Source: Diogma glabrata (taxonomy: Eukaryota > Arthropoda > Insecta > Diptera > Cylindrotomidae). From it: DNA of 64,000 nucleotides. This document shows, piece by piece, positions 41,946 through 53,228 of this stretch. Position 1 is the first letter of the stretch; each line of letters opens with the position of its first letter. The stretch is taken from positions 149,251,197 through 149,315,196 of the forward strand of contig OY856188.1 in NCBI GenBank assembly GCA_963693315.1. The letters are read 5' to 3'. The notes below the pieces were generated by a model. The model was given only the letters and a program-made list of their open reading frames with translations. It was not told the origin of the DNA and searched no databases. The translations under genes were made by a program, and so were the position numbers.

Positions 41946-42270
41946 AATTGAAAAATAAAAACACTAATATTGGTGCATTTTGACCAAGTTATTCAAGTTT
42001 TCCCAAAACAAGCTAAAACTCAAAATTTGGAACAAAATATTTTTATTATAAGATTTTAAATTCTGCAATATAATTAAGATTATCTATGAGTTGTTATATA
42101 GATTTTCAAGTTAAAACTGCGAGTTATTTTGAGTTTGCCTTATTTTATTTCAACCAATTTTTCTATAAGAAATAGATAATTGTCGTTCGTTATGTGAAAC
42201 CGAAGTTTGGAACAAAACAAAGCATTTGTTAGCTCTATTTTATAAATAAAAAACCAAATTAAGTAAATGT
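41946..42270. repeat. Spacer with a block shared with 50.5 kb
   Basis: TTGGTGCATTTTGACCAAGT and TATTCAAGTTTTCCCAAAAC (41968-42010) recur on the complement at about 50480-50530. It is part of an unidentified dispersed repeat. Confidence 0.5.
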
Positions 42271-43204
42271 TAAAATATGGAGGGGCTGAAATCTCACAGC
42301 TCTAAGATATCAAGATTTCGGTCTGGGTTAAGGATTTTGATATAGCTTTCGGCATAAAACTTTTATGGGGACATGGGTTTTAGTTTTGGGCAGCGATGTA
42401 TATCAAACATAACTTTTTGTTAAAATACATGTATTGTTTATCTCTGTTTATATATGTATTATAAAACTAACACGAAACACCAATACGTTGTCGGAAAATT
42501 ATAACAGATCATAAATTAACATAATTTAGTGAAAAGATGATTCAATCAGCAAACTACTCAAAAACCTCTCCATTCAGCGTTTTCAGAAAATATTTCAAAA
42601 TCACAAATTCATATATCTTTCAAAATTCCAAAAATATTGTAAAAACTAAATGAAATCAAAAATTCCAACTTTTTTCAAACAAATTTCTAAAAATATTTCA
42701 AAAATTATTACAAAATCAAAGATTTAAAACTTTTAAAAATTCTAAAAATATTGCATAAATTATAACAAAATCAAAAATTGTAACTTTTTCCAAAATTATA
42801 AAAATTATAATAAAATCAAAAATTTAAAATTTTTCAAAATTCTAAAAATATTCCAAATATTCTTACAAAATCAAAAATTGAAACTTTAAAGTTCAAAAAT
42901 TCTATTTTTTTTTCAAAATTCTAAAAATATTCCAAAAATTAGAATAAAATCAAAAATCGAAACTTTTTCTAAATTTTAATAATATTCCAAAAATTCTTAA
43001 AAATTCAAAAATTCAAACTTTTTCCGAAATTCTAAAAATATGGCAAAAATTATAACCATATCAAAAATTGAAATTTTTTCCAAAATTATTAAAATTATAA
43101 TAAAATCAAAAATTTAAAATTTTTCAAAATTCTAAAAATATTCTAAAAATTCTTACAAAATCAAAAATTGAAACTTTTTTCAAAATTCTTTTTTTTTTAT
43201 TCTA

Positions 43205-43540
43205 AGTTAGGCATGTTTAGTGTTAATTATAATAAATTTTTTATTAACGTCTCTGAATATCCGAAGATACCATGCCAACTAGGGATTGGGATTAAGTATG
43301 AATAAATTAAATTTCTTTTAGAAATTTATGGACGCTAACTTTAAAATTTTGAGGATTAAAGCTATCAGGAAAAACCCATGAAGGTAATTAGGCGTTCCAG
43401 AGATGAGAGACTCTGTTGAAAAAATAACACTCTGTTGAAAAAGGCAACAGTTCTGCATCTTTTTATATGAACCGTAAAAGGATGGGCTATAACATTTGCT
43501 CTGGTGTTGCGCAATGGGATTGCTAGTTCAGGTAAAATTG
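43205..43540 (-). pseudogene. LINE-C C-terminal region and 3' UTR
   Basis: The minus strand has FNRSFFNRVSHLWNA-like codons (near 43440-43395), then LP-LHGF, FNPQNFKVSVHKFLKE-like codons (near 43350-43310). The order SFxxRxxxLWNxLP...FxPxxFKxxVxxFL is the standard end of CR1/Jockey-group LINE proteins. Frameshifts are present. The 3' UTR ends in an A-run on this strand. Confidence 0.65.
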
Positions 43541-44239
43541 ATTTTTTTTTTTTTTTTTAAATGTGATGTGTAGTAGGCATTACAATATGTGTCACAACAA
43601 CACATAAAAACCTTTTAAGACCAAGGTCCCACAACAACATGCGTTCTAAGGATGTTAATGGACGCAAATCTGTTTTTTTTTGTTTTTTTTTAATATTTTT
43701 TTGTTAAGTAATAGATAACTAAACCATAAATCCTATCACATATAAAATATGACATAGGCCAATATTTCGTGATAGGATAGGGAAAATAAAAATAAAATAA
43801 GAGATAAAAAGCAAATTTGTTTTACAAATTTGCAGGAACAAAACTAAAATTGGTTTGCCAATAGTCCAGCCAATGGCATAATCCCTGATTATGGGACGCA
43901 GTATATTTTTCAATGATTAAAGCTCAGATATGTAGTTATATGAAGACTCGTTTCATCGAGCTAGCTACAGCGTTCCAGCATCAAGGAATATTCATTAGCT
44001 AAGATTGAGAGTGCTACCGTTGACTAAATACAGTTCATCCGCCAGCACCCCTAAGATATCACCTTGGCTAGTGATATCTCACTGCTATTGCCAGTGGTAT
44101 GTGATATCTCACGTTAACTCATATGCCAATAGCAGGGGCTGGAGTACGCGGGGTTGTCACACCCGTGACCGCGGGGTTGTCACACCCCCCAAAAAATAGA
44201 AAAAAATTAACAAATTAATAAAAACTGATCCCTCCATGC
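43541..44239 (-). mobile_element. S retroelement inserted in LINE-C
   Basis: On the minus strand it starts GCATGGAGGGATCAGTTTTT at 44239 and ends in the LINE-B tail and a T-run (A on its strand) at 43541-43560. GGTGTGACAACCCCGCG is duplicated in this copy. Its removal joins the LINE-C frame at EEIKS to the C-terminal codons at 43540, so it is an insertion and not a LINE-C UTR. A short (A)AATC duplication may flank it. Confidence 0.8.
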
Positions 44240-45182
44240 GATTTAATTTCTTCAGAAGCTCGTTCATCCATAATGTATTTGTAGAAAATTGTCAAATCAG
44301 CAACATTTCGTCTGTGCTGTAAAGAATCAAGCTCAATAGTAAGAGTTGAGTTGCCAATCAGCTTAACAGCTCTGCGCTGAACAGAATCAAGGCACTTCAA
44401 ACTACTATAATAAGCTCCACCCCATATGTGAGAACAGTACTCCATGCAGGGACATATAAATGATTAGTAAATTAAAAGAAGCTGTTCGCTATTAAAAAAC
44501 TTACGACATCGTCCCAAAAAGCCCAATTTTTGAATAGCGTTCTTAGCTAGGTTAAAAATATAAGAATTCCATTTCAAATTATTTTCAACTTCAACTCCTA
44601 GAAGCCTAATAGATTCTTTCTCTACAAGATCTTTAGAGTCGAACTTTACTGGAAACGGATTAGGTGTGAATAATCTAGAAAAATAACAAGCCTGTGTTTT
44701 GCTCGTATTGAATTCAACACTATTAGCGAGCCCCCAATCCAAAATAGTTTTAAGGTCATGGTTTAAAGAATCTATCAAATTTGATCTACAGTTGTTAAGC
44801 GCTAACGGTGAATATAATTTAGGGTTTTCATGAGACGCATGAAGTGTGCTATCATCAGCAAAACTATGAATAGCACTAATTGTTGAATCTAATAAATCAT
44901 TAATATAAATAAGAGAGTTGGTGACAAAGCGGAACCCTGAGGAACTCCTGCATTAGTTAAAAAGACATCCGATGAAACACCATCAACATTGACCCGAAAT
45001 TTCCGCTCGGAAATAAAGCTTTGTATCCAAGATATAAGTTGCTCATCCAAACCATTACATCTTAATTTGCAAATAAGATTGTTGTGCCAAACTTTATCAA
45101 ATGCTTTGGATATATCAAGAGCAATACCGAAAGTCTCACCATGATAAAAAATATATATAAACTTCAAAAATTTTTTTTTCAA
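44240..45182 (-). pseudogene. LINE-C reverse transcriptase, partial
   Basis: From the 5' truncation it reads GIALDISKAFDKVWHNNLIC (motif A, Asp present) and GVPQGSALSPTLLFILMIY (motif B; a frame slip follows). Motif C lies in the frame change near 44860-44890, where SFADDSTLH-like codons can be seen. Then come MIDSLNHDLKTILDWGLANS, SIRLLGVEVENNLKWNSYIF and AIQKLGFLGRCRKFFNSEQL. The last part is MEYCSHIWGGAYYSSLKCLD and SVQRRAVKLIGNSTLTIELD, LQHRRNVADLTIFYKY, SEEIKS. The protein is cut there by S. It is related to but distinct from LINE-B. Confidence 0.8.
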
Positions 45183-46103
45183 AATTCTAAAAATATTCCA
45201 AAAATTAGAATAAAATCAAAAATTAAAACTTTTTCTAAATTTTAATAATATTCCAAAAATTCTTTAAAATTTAAAAATTCAAACTTTTTCCAAAATTATA
45301 AAAATATTGCAAAAATTATAACAATATCAAAAATTGAAACTTTTTCCAAAATTATTAAAATTATAATAAAATCAAAAATTTAAAATTTTTCAAAATTCTA
45401 AAAATATTCCAAAAATTCTTACAAAATCAAAAATTGAAACTTTTTTCAAAATTCTAAAAATATATATGAAATCCAAAAATTTTTTTCAAAATGCTAAAAA
45501 TATTCCAAAAATTCTTACAAAATCAAAAATACAAACTGTTTCAAAATTCCAAAAATATTTCAAAAACTATAACATTTTTTTCCAAAAAATTGGGTAAAAA
45601 AATAAATAAAAATCTTTCTTTTGACACACTTGACAACATTTTTTTGACAAATTTATAATGCAGTAATCTAGTTTTTGATCTCACATACCAATCCGGACCA
45701 TCCAGATTTCTCCACATTCTTTGTTCCTACTCATTATCACTTAAAATGAACGTTTTTTAAGCAAAAAATATGCAAATTTCTTTGTTTTGACACACTTGAC
45801 GATTTTTTGACACACTTCCGGTACAGTTATCGAACACATCGTCCTTTCGGCTCTTCCTATTGAGTAAACAAATTTTTAGAAAAAAAAAATTTTGAAATCC
45901 GTCGAGCGGCTTTCTAGATTTCGTCGGTTGTGACGGCTGGCCCTGACAGACAGGCATACATTTTTTTGTTGCTTTTTTAGAATCAGTAGGTCCTAAGACG
46001 TCGAGAAATGCCAAAAAGTGGGGGTAAGAATTTCACTTATAGCTCATGAATGTAATACTTAGGTCTTTCAGACCGAAGTAATTAAAATTTATATTGTTGA
46101 TAT

Positions 46104-46801
46104 TGTTACGATTGCAGAAAAATCTAGACGATTACAGAAAAATCTAGACGATTACGGTCACTTCTAGGAAAATCAAATCAACAAAATACTACACAGATTA
46201 ATGAAATGAATATTGTTGTTGTTGTCTCTTCTTAGAAATAGGGTCAACATAAACGATTTTATGAATCAAATCAACATAACGTAAAATAATCGAATATTCT
46301 AATATTTTCTCAAGGTTTCTGGAAAGTGATGTCGAATTATCTAGAAGTATTGCAGAAGGTATATAAGAAAATTACTTCTTGTAGTTTTTAATTAGTTTTA
46401 TTTTAGACCTGGGACAGTAAAGTGAGATTAAATGTAAAATTAGTTTATTTTAAACCTGCGATTGTGAAGTTAAAATTATAGAAGTGATCTTTAAATTAGT
46501 GAATAAAGTTATAAGTGTTATTGAATAGAAATAATTTGTGTATTATTTTGAACGTTGAGTTACTGGAAATTTCTACAATAAACCGTTGGAGTTTCTGAAG
46601 CTGTTAAAAGAATATTCTAGTTAGGAATATTGTTTGCTGCATTGTTTTCCTGTTGTTGTGAAACAATTAAGGTGTTGAATACTTAATAAAACCTGGTGTG
46701 TTTGCTTACTAATCAGTGATCGAACTCAGAAAGAGATTGGGAATTGCGTTTATCGAATTGTGAGTTAGGCCAATTCGAAGGAAGTTTGGGAAAACGCAAC
46801 A
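46104..46801 (+). repeat. 5' LTR
   Basis: Begins with two 20-bp units GATTRCAGAAAAATCTAGAC. A TATATAA box at 46360-46366 and AATAAA at 46502-46507 mark a likely promoter and polyadenylation signal. Differs from the 3' LTR at about nine positions, mostly transitions in the last 200 bp. Confidence 0.9.
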
Positions 46802-46802
46802 T

Positions 46803-46818
46803 TGGTGACATCGGCGGA
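46803..46818 (+). other. Probable primer binding site
   Basis: TTGGTGACATCGGCGG directly follows the 5' LTR. Position and the TGGTGAC start are those of a tRNA primer site in gypsy-type elements. The matching tRNA was not determined. Confidence 0.5.
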
Positions 46819-46835
46819 TTAGTTAGCTGTTAATA

Positions 46836-49177
46836 ATGGTTTTATTAAGTGATTTGAAGGTTCTTGAGATAAAGAAAGAACTAGAACAACGTGGATTGTC
46901 ATCAAGTGGAAACAAAAGTGAATTAATGCTACGGCTTCGACAAGGTATGGAAGCCAATGGAATGGACGTGGAAAGTTACCAGTTTGGAGTGATTAGTACA
47001 AATAATGATCTAGTGACAGCTGATGAGGAGAAAAGTTTTGTTGCAGAAACAACAACAACATTACCATCTGGAAATTGTGATTTTACGCAGTTAATGGCTA
47101 TGATGCAACAAATAAATTTGAATATGAATCAAAAACTGGATGTTGTAAACGCTAATATGGTTGCCAATAAAAACGAGCTGAATCAAAAATTTGATCAACA
47201 AAGCAGCAACATCAATCAACAAATGGCTACTACTAAGGAAGAAATCAGCTGCAACATCAATCAACAAATGGCTGCTACCAAAGAAGAAATAACTACAACA
47301 TTGGCTGAAAATAAAAATGAGATAAACCAGCAAATAAATGAGTTGCACATTAGCATAAATAAACACTTAGACGAGAAACTTCTACAAATGTCAACGGCAT
47401 TTGATGTAAAAGTTGAGAAAATTCAAAGCGAAATTGAAGAATTTGAGCGTAACTTGAATAAAGTTGTAACTAAAGTTGACGATTTTGAGAAGAGGTTGCA
47501 GGATGTTGAAACAGCTAAAGTTACTTCACAGGTGGTACAACAGATAGCAAATATTAAATTGAAACCACCATCGTATGACGGTACCACATCTTTCGGCATC
47601 TTCAAGTTCCAGTTCGAGACCGCAGCAGATCAAAATGTTTGGAACGCCGAAAATCGTCTTGCTGCATTGATAGTTGCGCTTAAAGGGTAAGCAGCTGAAG
47701 CATTACAGGCAGTACCAGAAAACGATCGCAAAAGTTATGCTGAAGCGATAAATGCGTTGGAACGAAAATATGGCAGCGACCACAAAAAGGAGCTATACCG
47801 GATCGAGTTAAAGGGTCGCCTGCAATGGAATGGAGAAAGCCTTCAGGACTATTCTTCGGCAGTAGAACGGCTTGTACATTTGGCACACTCGAATACTCCA
47901 CCGTATTTTATGGAGAAAATGAAGATCGAGGCTTTTACTGATGGTATCCGAGATCCAGAAACCAGGATCAAAGTAATAACTACACCTAAGGCGACTTTCC
48001 ATGAAACAGTCGCATACGCAATGCAATATGAGATGGTACAGAGGATGTGTATGCCATCTGGTGGATGCAGAAAAAGGAATGTAGAGGGGAACATCAAAGG
48101 AGAAGTATTGGCACACAGAAGTGGAAGCCACATCAGATGCTGGGTATGTGACGAGGAGGGTCACATGGCACGGGAGTGCAGGAAAACTAAAGAAGCAGAT
48201 AGATCGTCGTTTTCTGCGAAGAATATGGGAGCCGAAGACAAGCAGCACGGAGGGTTCAGGAGCAGCAGTAGGAAATTCTTGTGTTGGATATGTAGAAAAT
48301 CGGGCCATATCTCACAGGACTGCTGGAACAGGAAGCGTGATAGATCTTCGTCTCCTATTCAACGGAAGTCTGTTGAAGGTGCAACTGTAAAGCCAAAAAG
48401 TGAGGAGAATGCAGCCTACATTCCAATTTCAAGAATAGCGGTAAATGGTGAAAGCTTGGGTATCAACGGACAACTTGAAGGTAAAGGTTGCTTCATGACA
48501 CTGGATACAGGTTCAGCTCGAACATTCGTTCGCAAAGGTTTAATTAACGGTGTTTTGGAACCATCAGATGGATTGATACTCCAAACAGTAACTGGAGAAT
48601 GCGCTGAAATAGAAGGTAAAAGAATCGCTGAAATAAAATTGGGAAATAACTGCTATCAACAAGAGGTGCTAGTGGCTGACATTATGGATGAAGTCATTTT
48701 GGGGATGGACTTCATGAAGGCGAAGGGATTAGTCTTCGACTTTGGATGTGGAATCCTAAAGGTTAATAATGTTGAGATGCCACTACTTGTGAATGAAGCA
48801 GAGCCAACAGTTTTTGGCAGCGATGAGGAACTACGCAGTGCAGAGGAAAATCCAGCACCATCCAAACAGATGAGGGAGAGAAACGTCAACCGACGCAGAA
48901 GATTAAACAAACGCCGAAAGTTAAAAAGGAAACAGGTCCAAGCCCATAACGAATTGAGCGATGTAAAAGAGGTGGTTCAAATAGCTGCCAACGGGGACGA
49001 ATCGCAGCTAAAAATGAGAATGGTTCGGAGACATGGCAATGTGAAACACTCAAAGGGAAAAGATAAGGAGGACTTTAGAAATAATGAGAATCCATACTTA
49101 TCACGGTGGGCGGACATAGAACAAAGTAATGGCCAAGGACTTAGAAAGGGTCCAGAAGCAATTCTAAACCGCCTGGG

Positions 49178-49211
<34 letters not shown>

Positions 49212-49244
49212 TGTTTGGATTCAACAATTGGAGGAGAGATCTAG
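46836..49244 (+). pseudogene. Gag-protease with one in-frame stop
   Basis: One frame of about 800 codons is interrupted only by TAA at 47688-47690, where AAAGGG(TAA)GCAGCT suggests a Gln codon changed by C to T. Order: SAP-like DNA-binding motif at residues 4-35 (LLSDLKVLEIKKELEQRGLS, KSELMLRLRQ); a long coiled coil (about 90-230) with two NINQQMA(T/A)TKEEI repeats; and a capsid-like region (KPPSYDGTTSFGIFKFQFE, RKSYAEAINALERKYG, LQDYSSAVERLVHLAHS). Two zinc knuckles follow, CWVCDEEGHMAREC and CWICRKSGHISQDC (48138-48179, 48282-48323), then an aspartic protease with LDTGSARTF and VILGMDFM. The C-terminal end is a lysine stretch from the A-tract. Without RT and integrase the element would need a helper. 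The SAP plus coiled-coil head is unusual but known among arthropod gypsy-like gags. Confidence 0.88.
49184..49211 (+). repeat. 28-A tract at the internal deletion junction
   Basis: A pure A-run lies exactly between protease-domain sequence and the element's 3' end (TGTTTGGATTCAACAATTGG...TTCGGGACGAACAGG). It marks where RT-integrase sequence is missing. Confidence 0.85.
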
Positions 49245-49281
49245 ATCCTGTTCGGGACGAACAGGCTTAAGTGGAGGGTAT

Positions 49282-49979
49282 TGTTACGATTGCAGAAAAA
49301 TCTAGACGATTACAGAAAAATCTAGACGATTACGGTCACTTCTAGGAAAATCAAATCAACAAAATACTACACAGATTAATGAAATGAATATTGTTGTTGT
49401 TGTCGCTTCTTAGAAATAGGGTCAACATAAACGATTTTATGAATCAAATCAACATAACGTAAAATAATCGAATATTCTAATATTTTCTCAAGGTTTCTGG
49501 AAAGTGATGTCGAATTATCTAGAAGTATTGCAGAAGGTATATAAGAAAATTACTTCTTGTAGTTTTTAATTAGTTTTATTTTAGACCTGCGACAGTAAAG
49601 TGAGATTAAATGTAAAATTAGTTTATTTTAAACCTGCGATTGTGAAGTTAAAATTATAGAAGTGATCTTTAAATTAGTGAATAAAGTTATAAGTGTTATT
49701 GAATAGAAATAATTTGTGTATTATTTTGAACGTTGAGTTACTGGAAATTTCTACAATAAACCGTTGGAGTTTCTGAAGCTGTTAAAAGAATATTCTAGTT
49801 AGGAGTATTGTTTGCTGCATTGTTTTTCTGTTGTTGTGAAACAATTAAGGTGTTGAATACTTAACAAAACCTGGTGTGTTTGCTTACTAATCAGTGATCG
49901 AACTCAGAAGGAGATTGGGGATTGCGTTTATCGAATTATGAGTTAGGCCAATTCGAAGGAAGTTTGGAAAAACGCAACA
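49282..49979 (+). repeat. 3' LTR
   Basis: Same length as the 5' LTR. TATATAA at 49538-49544 and AATAAA at 49680-49685. Confidence 0.9.
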
Positions 49980-49984
49980 ATATT

Positions 49985-50590
49985 ATATTTGACAAAAGTT
50001 TTATTTAGAAAACAAAAAAAAATTAAATGTTTAATTCTTAATTAATTATACCAAGAAACATGAGTTTTATTTGATTTTTTTGAACAGTTTCGCGTAAATA
50101 CTCCAACAGTAATCTCTTAGCACCTACACTCCCCAATATCCTTGATGACGTCTTTCTAATGACATCATATCTTGGGAGAAACGTTCGTCGTTCGTTCGTT
50201 CCTTGTTCGTCACTCTCAGCTCCCAAGTTAACCGGAAAAAGATACAAATGGGAATGTAAAAAGTGGATTTACAGTGGCATATTCATTTACATTTAATTTT
50301 TTGTAATTTTCCAGTTATCAAATCTTTATAGTTTTATGCTTTGTAATTCCCTAAAAATCCACTCACTACTGATTTGAATCCAAGCATTTTTAGCTATATA
50401 ATAACTCATATATAATCATTTATTTTGCAAAATTTAAATAATTGTTAGTAAAAAATTGTTTTTTACAAATTTAGATTTATTATTTGTTTTGGGAAAACTT
50501 GAATAACTTGGTCAAAACTGCACCAATATATTTGTGCTTTTTAGCTTAAAAGAAAGGGAATTATAATTTATCCCTCTGATTTTAAAGTTA
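49985..50590. other. Spacer after the LTR element
   Basis: Apart from the block shared with 41.97 kb (complement, near 50480-50530) nothing was recognised. The 69-codon minus-strand frame at 50247-50038 has no motif. Confidence 0.4.
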
Positions 50591-50599
50591 TATCGGGTT

Positions 50600-51315
50600 A
50601 TATACTCTCGTGCCGGGCTATATACTCTCCATCGTTTGTCTCAAATATAGATAAATGCGATGCGTCATTTTATGTATGGGTCCAATCAATGTTTTGTGTA
50701 ACTTGAGTTTAGTGTTAGTTGACACATACGGTGATCTAACACTGAAAAAAACATGTTCTATTTCCAATCGAAATGCAGTTCTCTCAACCCTCCTGTCGGG
50801 GAGATATGGCAAATCGAAATCCCAAATTGATTAAACAGTTGTACAGGTACAGAACGATGTAGTTGAGACAACCGCACGTAATGTTATTGTGAAAATTAGA
50901 AATGGTTCAATTAAATTCAAATATGATGATGATGAGGTTGTCATTACTTTAATTTTTTTCAGTGTGAGAGAGGTTTGATTGAGTAGAAAGTTCAGTTACC
51001 TGCAGCGATTCGAGCTTTTATATCTGTACGTATGCTGTTATTTGAGTCAAGCATTGATCCCAAATATTTAAAAGTTTCAACTCCTTCATTCGTTTTCAAC
51101 TCCTTCCTTCATCGTCGCACATCAAATCTTTCTTTTCAGCCTCTCTTGGAACATTCGTATGTTTGGTTTTATCGTCATTATTTGCAGACCAATTTGTCTA
51201 TAACCACTCTCAAGCGATTTTAAAGTCTCACTCATAACAGCTTTACTTTGACCTAGGATGACAACATCATCTGCGTGAGCGATCATCTGTACTGAGTTTA
51301 CAATGGCACACATAT
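50600..51315 (-). pseudogene. RTE-type LINE, RT C-terminal relic
   Basis: The minus strand shows a motif C remnant QMIAHADDVVILGQS (near 51285-51240), then ESGYRQIGLQIMTIKPN (51200-51155). Next, in shifted frames, comes LDSNNSIRTDIKARIAAGN (near 51050-50995), matching ITSSNDMQADIKARVSAA of the intact RTE at 8279-11263. Later FFSVRSPYVSTNTKLKLHKT and LIGPIH (50740-50670) correspond to LLRSKHLSQSCKLTLYKALI RP. HADD instead of YADD, stops and shifts make it a relic. It belongs to the same clade as the 8.3-kb copy. Confidence 0.75.
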
Positions 51316-52140
51316 TCGAAGACTAGATTATAGATTATTCAATTTAATATCGTTTGGTGATTCCAAACATAACTAATTACATATAAAGACTGCGTTCCAA
51401 TTGGTGCTAAATCGTATTATCGTGTTAAATCAATTTAGTCAACTATTCCATTACAAGATGTTAGTTTTCTAAAAAGACAATTTAAGCAATCCAGAGATAG
51501 AGTTATGTACAACTTAGTAGTTGGTAGCAGTGTAACACATTCGTTGTAGTTGTGGTATCCACCATAATGTAAAATTAGTTATGGTCATCGTTGGTTTAAA
51601 GTAGATAACTAAAGGAGAAGGCATCTCATCTGTTTTATGTGAAATACTGACATCAGATCCCTATTTCTTGCCATACACCAGGCAAAACTTAAAACCCAGG
51701 AAAATAAATAACAAAAAACGACCTAATTATACTCTAATTAAATTGGTTCTGGTTCTCGTTGTAAAAGGGTTACTTCTAAAATAGCATTTATAAAGAAATA
51801 ATTGCAAAGCAAAATAGAATTTTTCTTTTATAAGAGAAGATAAAGAAGACCAACTAAAATTATATCTTATAACTGCATTTTAGAAACTGTGCTCAGCAGA
51901 ATTAGTAGATTTTTCTTATTATGTATCATCGTTTTTGAAGTTATACTTTACGCTCGTTGTACACATTTCGATAGGGTGTTGGTCGAGAAACCGCGTCACG
52001 CTATTTTTTTTATAATTGATTTAGAAATTTCGTCCTTATCACCATAGAGCATAAGGTTCAAATTGTTTTTGACTAAAAACTAAGAAAACCGACGATTATC
52101 CTCAAAAATTTTGTACAGTGTGTGTATAATGGTCCAACTT
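51316..52140. other. AT-rich spacer, nothing recognised
   Basis: No coding assignment or repeat structure apart from the block that begins at 52140. Confidence 0.4.
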
Positions 52141-52262
52141 GAGAGATAGGATAGTTTTTATCTCGATTAAAAGCCTTAGTATTTTTTAACTACGAATTAA
52201 ATGTTAAATATGGATGGTTCATAAGCAAACTTTCAGATGGTAGCGTTAATTAATTTATTATC
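52140..52262 (+). repeat. Dispersed repeat shared with 57.7 kb
   Basis: GATAGGATAGTTTTTATCTC, ATTAAAAG, TATTTTTTAA, GTTCATAA and CTTTCAGATGG occur here and at 57683-57800 in the same order. Family unknown. Confidence 0.6.
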
Positions 52263-52729
52263 AAACCTGCTTTATCGACTTTAATCATCCGTGCACCGAA
52301 AGAAAAAATCTTGGTTGTTTCAAACAAGTTGCATTGCTAATCGAGCATTAAGTGAAAATTGGGGAATTAAATACGTTTGTGATTGAATCAACCAACGCTC
52401 CGGATTTAAATTAACAATTTAACCGTTGTTGATATATTTTTTTATAAGTATCACAAACATATTTGATTTAACCATGTTTGTAGTTGAGTCAACTATGATT
52501 TCATTTTCGAAAAACGATGCCGTGGTTGATTTAATTTTCAATTGACTACAAACGTGGTAAATTTAAAATTAGGCTAAAAATAGTAATATTGAATACGTTT
52601 GTGATAAAATCAAGCAATACTTTGTATTAAATCTATTCGTTTGGTACATCTTTGTTTTGTTTTTGCTGCTATCGGTGTTTGTATGGGTTCGTTTTTTTCG
52701 TAAATATAATATTTCAAATTTTTTATATA

Positions 52730-53228
52730 ATGCCGGGTCCACACCTACAAATATTTGCGGCGAACGTGTGCGCAGCAAATATTTACGGCGCATTCTACGT
52801 AGTGTGGACGTATGCGGCGCACGGAAAGGACGCAAGAATTTTTTTCACATTCAACACACACGATCCGTAGCTTGTCGGTTTTTCGACAAACATCAAAGAG
52901 ATTTGCGCCGCATGCTGTTTCTAGTGTGGACGCTTTCCACAACATGAAAATTTATTTAGTTCAAATCCATAATTATTTATTTGAAATAAATATTATATTT
53001 TAATATAAATATCAAAAAATACAATTTTATCCAGGAAAGTACAAAAGCCTCGACAAAAACAAACAATTCAGAAAATTAATATAACCTTTTCTCGTTTTCA
53101 CGAATGGCTTGAGCGGAGTGACGTAAAAATTTGCGTGAATAAATATTTGTGTGATAAAATATTTTTGCGGCGAAAATATTTGCGACGCACGCGTTCGCCA
53201 CAAAAATTTGTAGGTGTGGACCCGGCAT
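52730..53228. mobile_element. 499-bp MITE, GGGTCCACACC termini
   Basis: Inverted ends ATGCCGGGTCCACACCTACA and TGTAGGTGTGGACCCGGCAT are flanked by TA (52728-52729, 53229-53230). They continue inward as AAATATTTGCGGCGAACG and complement. The left half is GC-richer with CGC-rich words that recur inverted. Non-coding. Confidence 0.88.

Larger units (their letters stand above)
43190..45173 (-). mobile_element. LINE-C, 5'-truncated, with S inserted
   Basis: A LINE in minisatellite B is flanked by TTTTTTCAAAATTCT at 43175-43189 and 45174-45188 (15-bp target duplication). Reading on the minus strand: RT from motif A onward (45150-44240), then an S element (44239-43541), then the LINE C-terminal region and 3' UTR with an A-run (43540-43190). 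The 5' truncation within RT is typical of LINE insertions. Confidence 0.8.
42271..46080 (-). mobile_element. Family T, copy II, interrupted
   Basis: On the minus strand the T unit starts at 46080 (ACTTCGGTCTGAAAGACC) and ends near 42271 (GCCCCTCCATATTTT). It contains the head region, minisatellite A remains (45590-45700) and minisatellite B on both sides of a LINE-C insertion at 43190-45173. The block order equals copy I. It ends only 23 bp from the start of the LTR element at 46104. Confidence 0.75.
46104..49979 (+). mobile_element. Gypsy-like LTR element lacking RT and integrase
   Basis: Two 698-bp LTRs (46104-46801, 49282-49979) begin TGTTACG and end CAACA, flanked by ATAT at 46100-46103 and 49980-49983. 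I count nine substitutions between the LTRs, so the insertion is young. The internal part encodes gag and protease only. RT, RNase H and integrase are absent, and a run of 28 A (49184-49211) marks the junction with the 3' end. A purine-rich tract (AAGTGGAGGG) precedes the 3' LTR. A diverged LTR lies at 17.3 kb and another starts at 63837. Confidence 0.92.

Noticed and set aside
44005..44199. Frame within S (MRVLPLTKYSSSASTPK...) as a conserved small protein
   Set aside because: It is on the antisense strand of S relative to the element and is broken in other S copies; similarity between copies is explained by the repeat itself.
47091..48910. Several long minus-strand open frames opposite gag-protease
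   Set aside because: They are antisense shadows of a coding frame with compatible codon use and have no motifs of their own.
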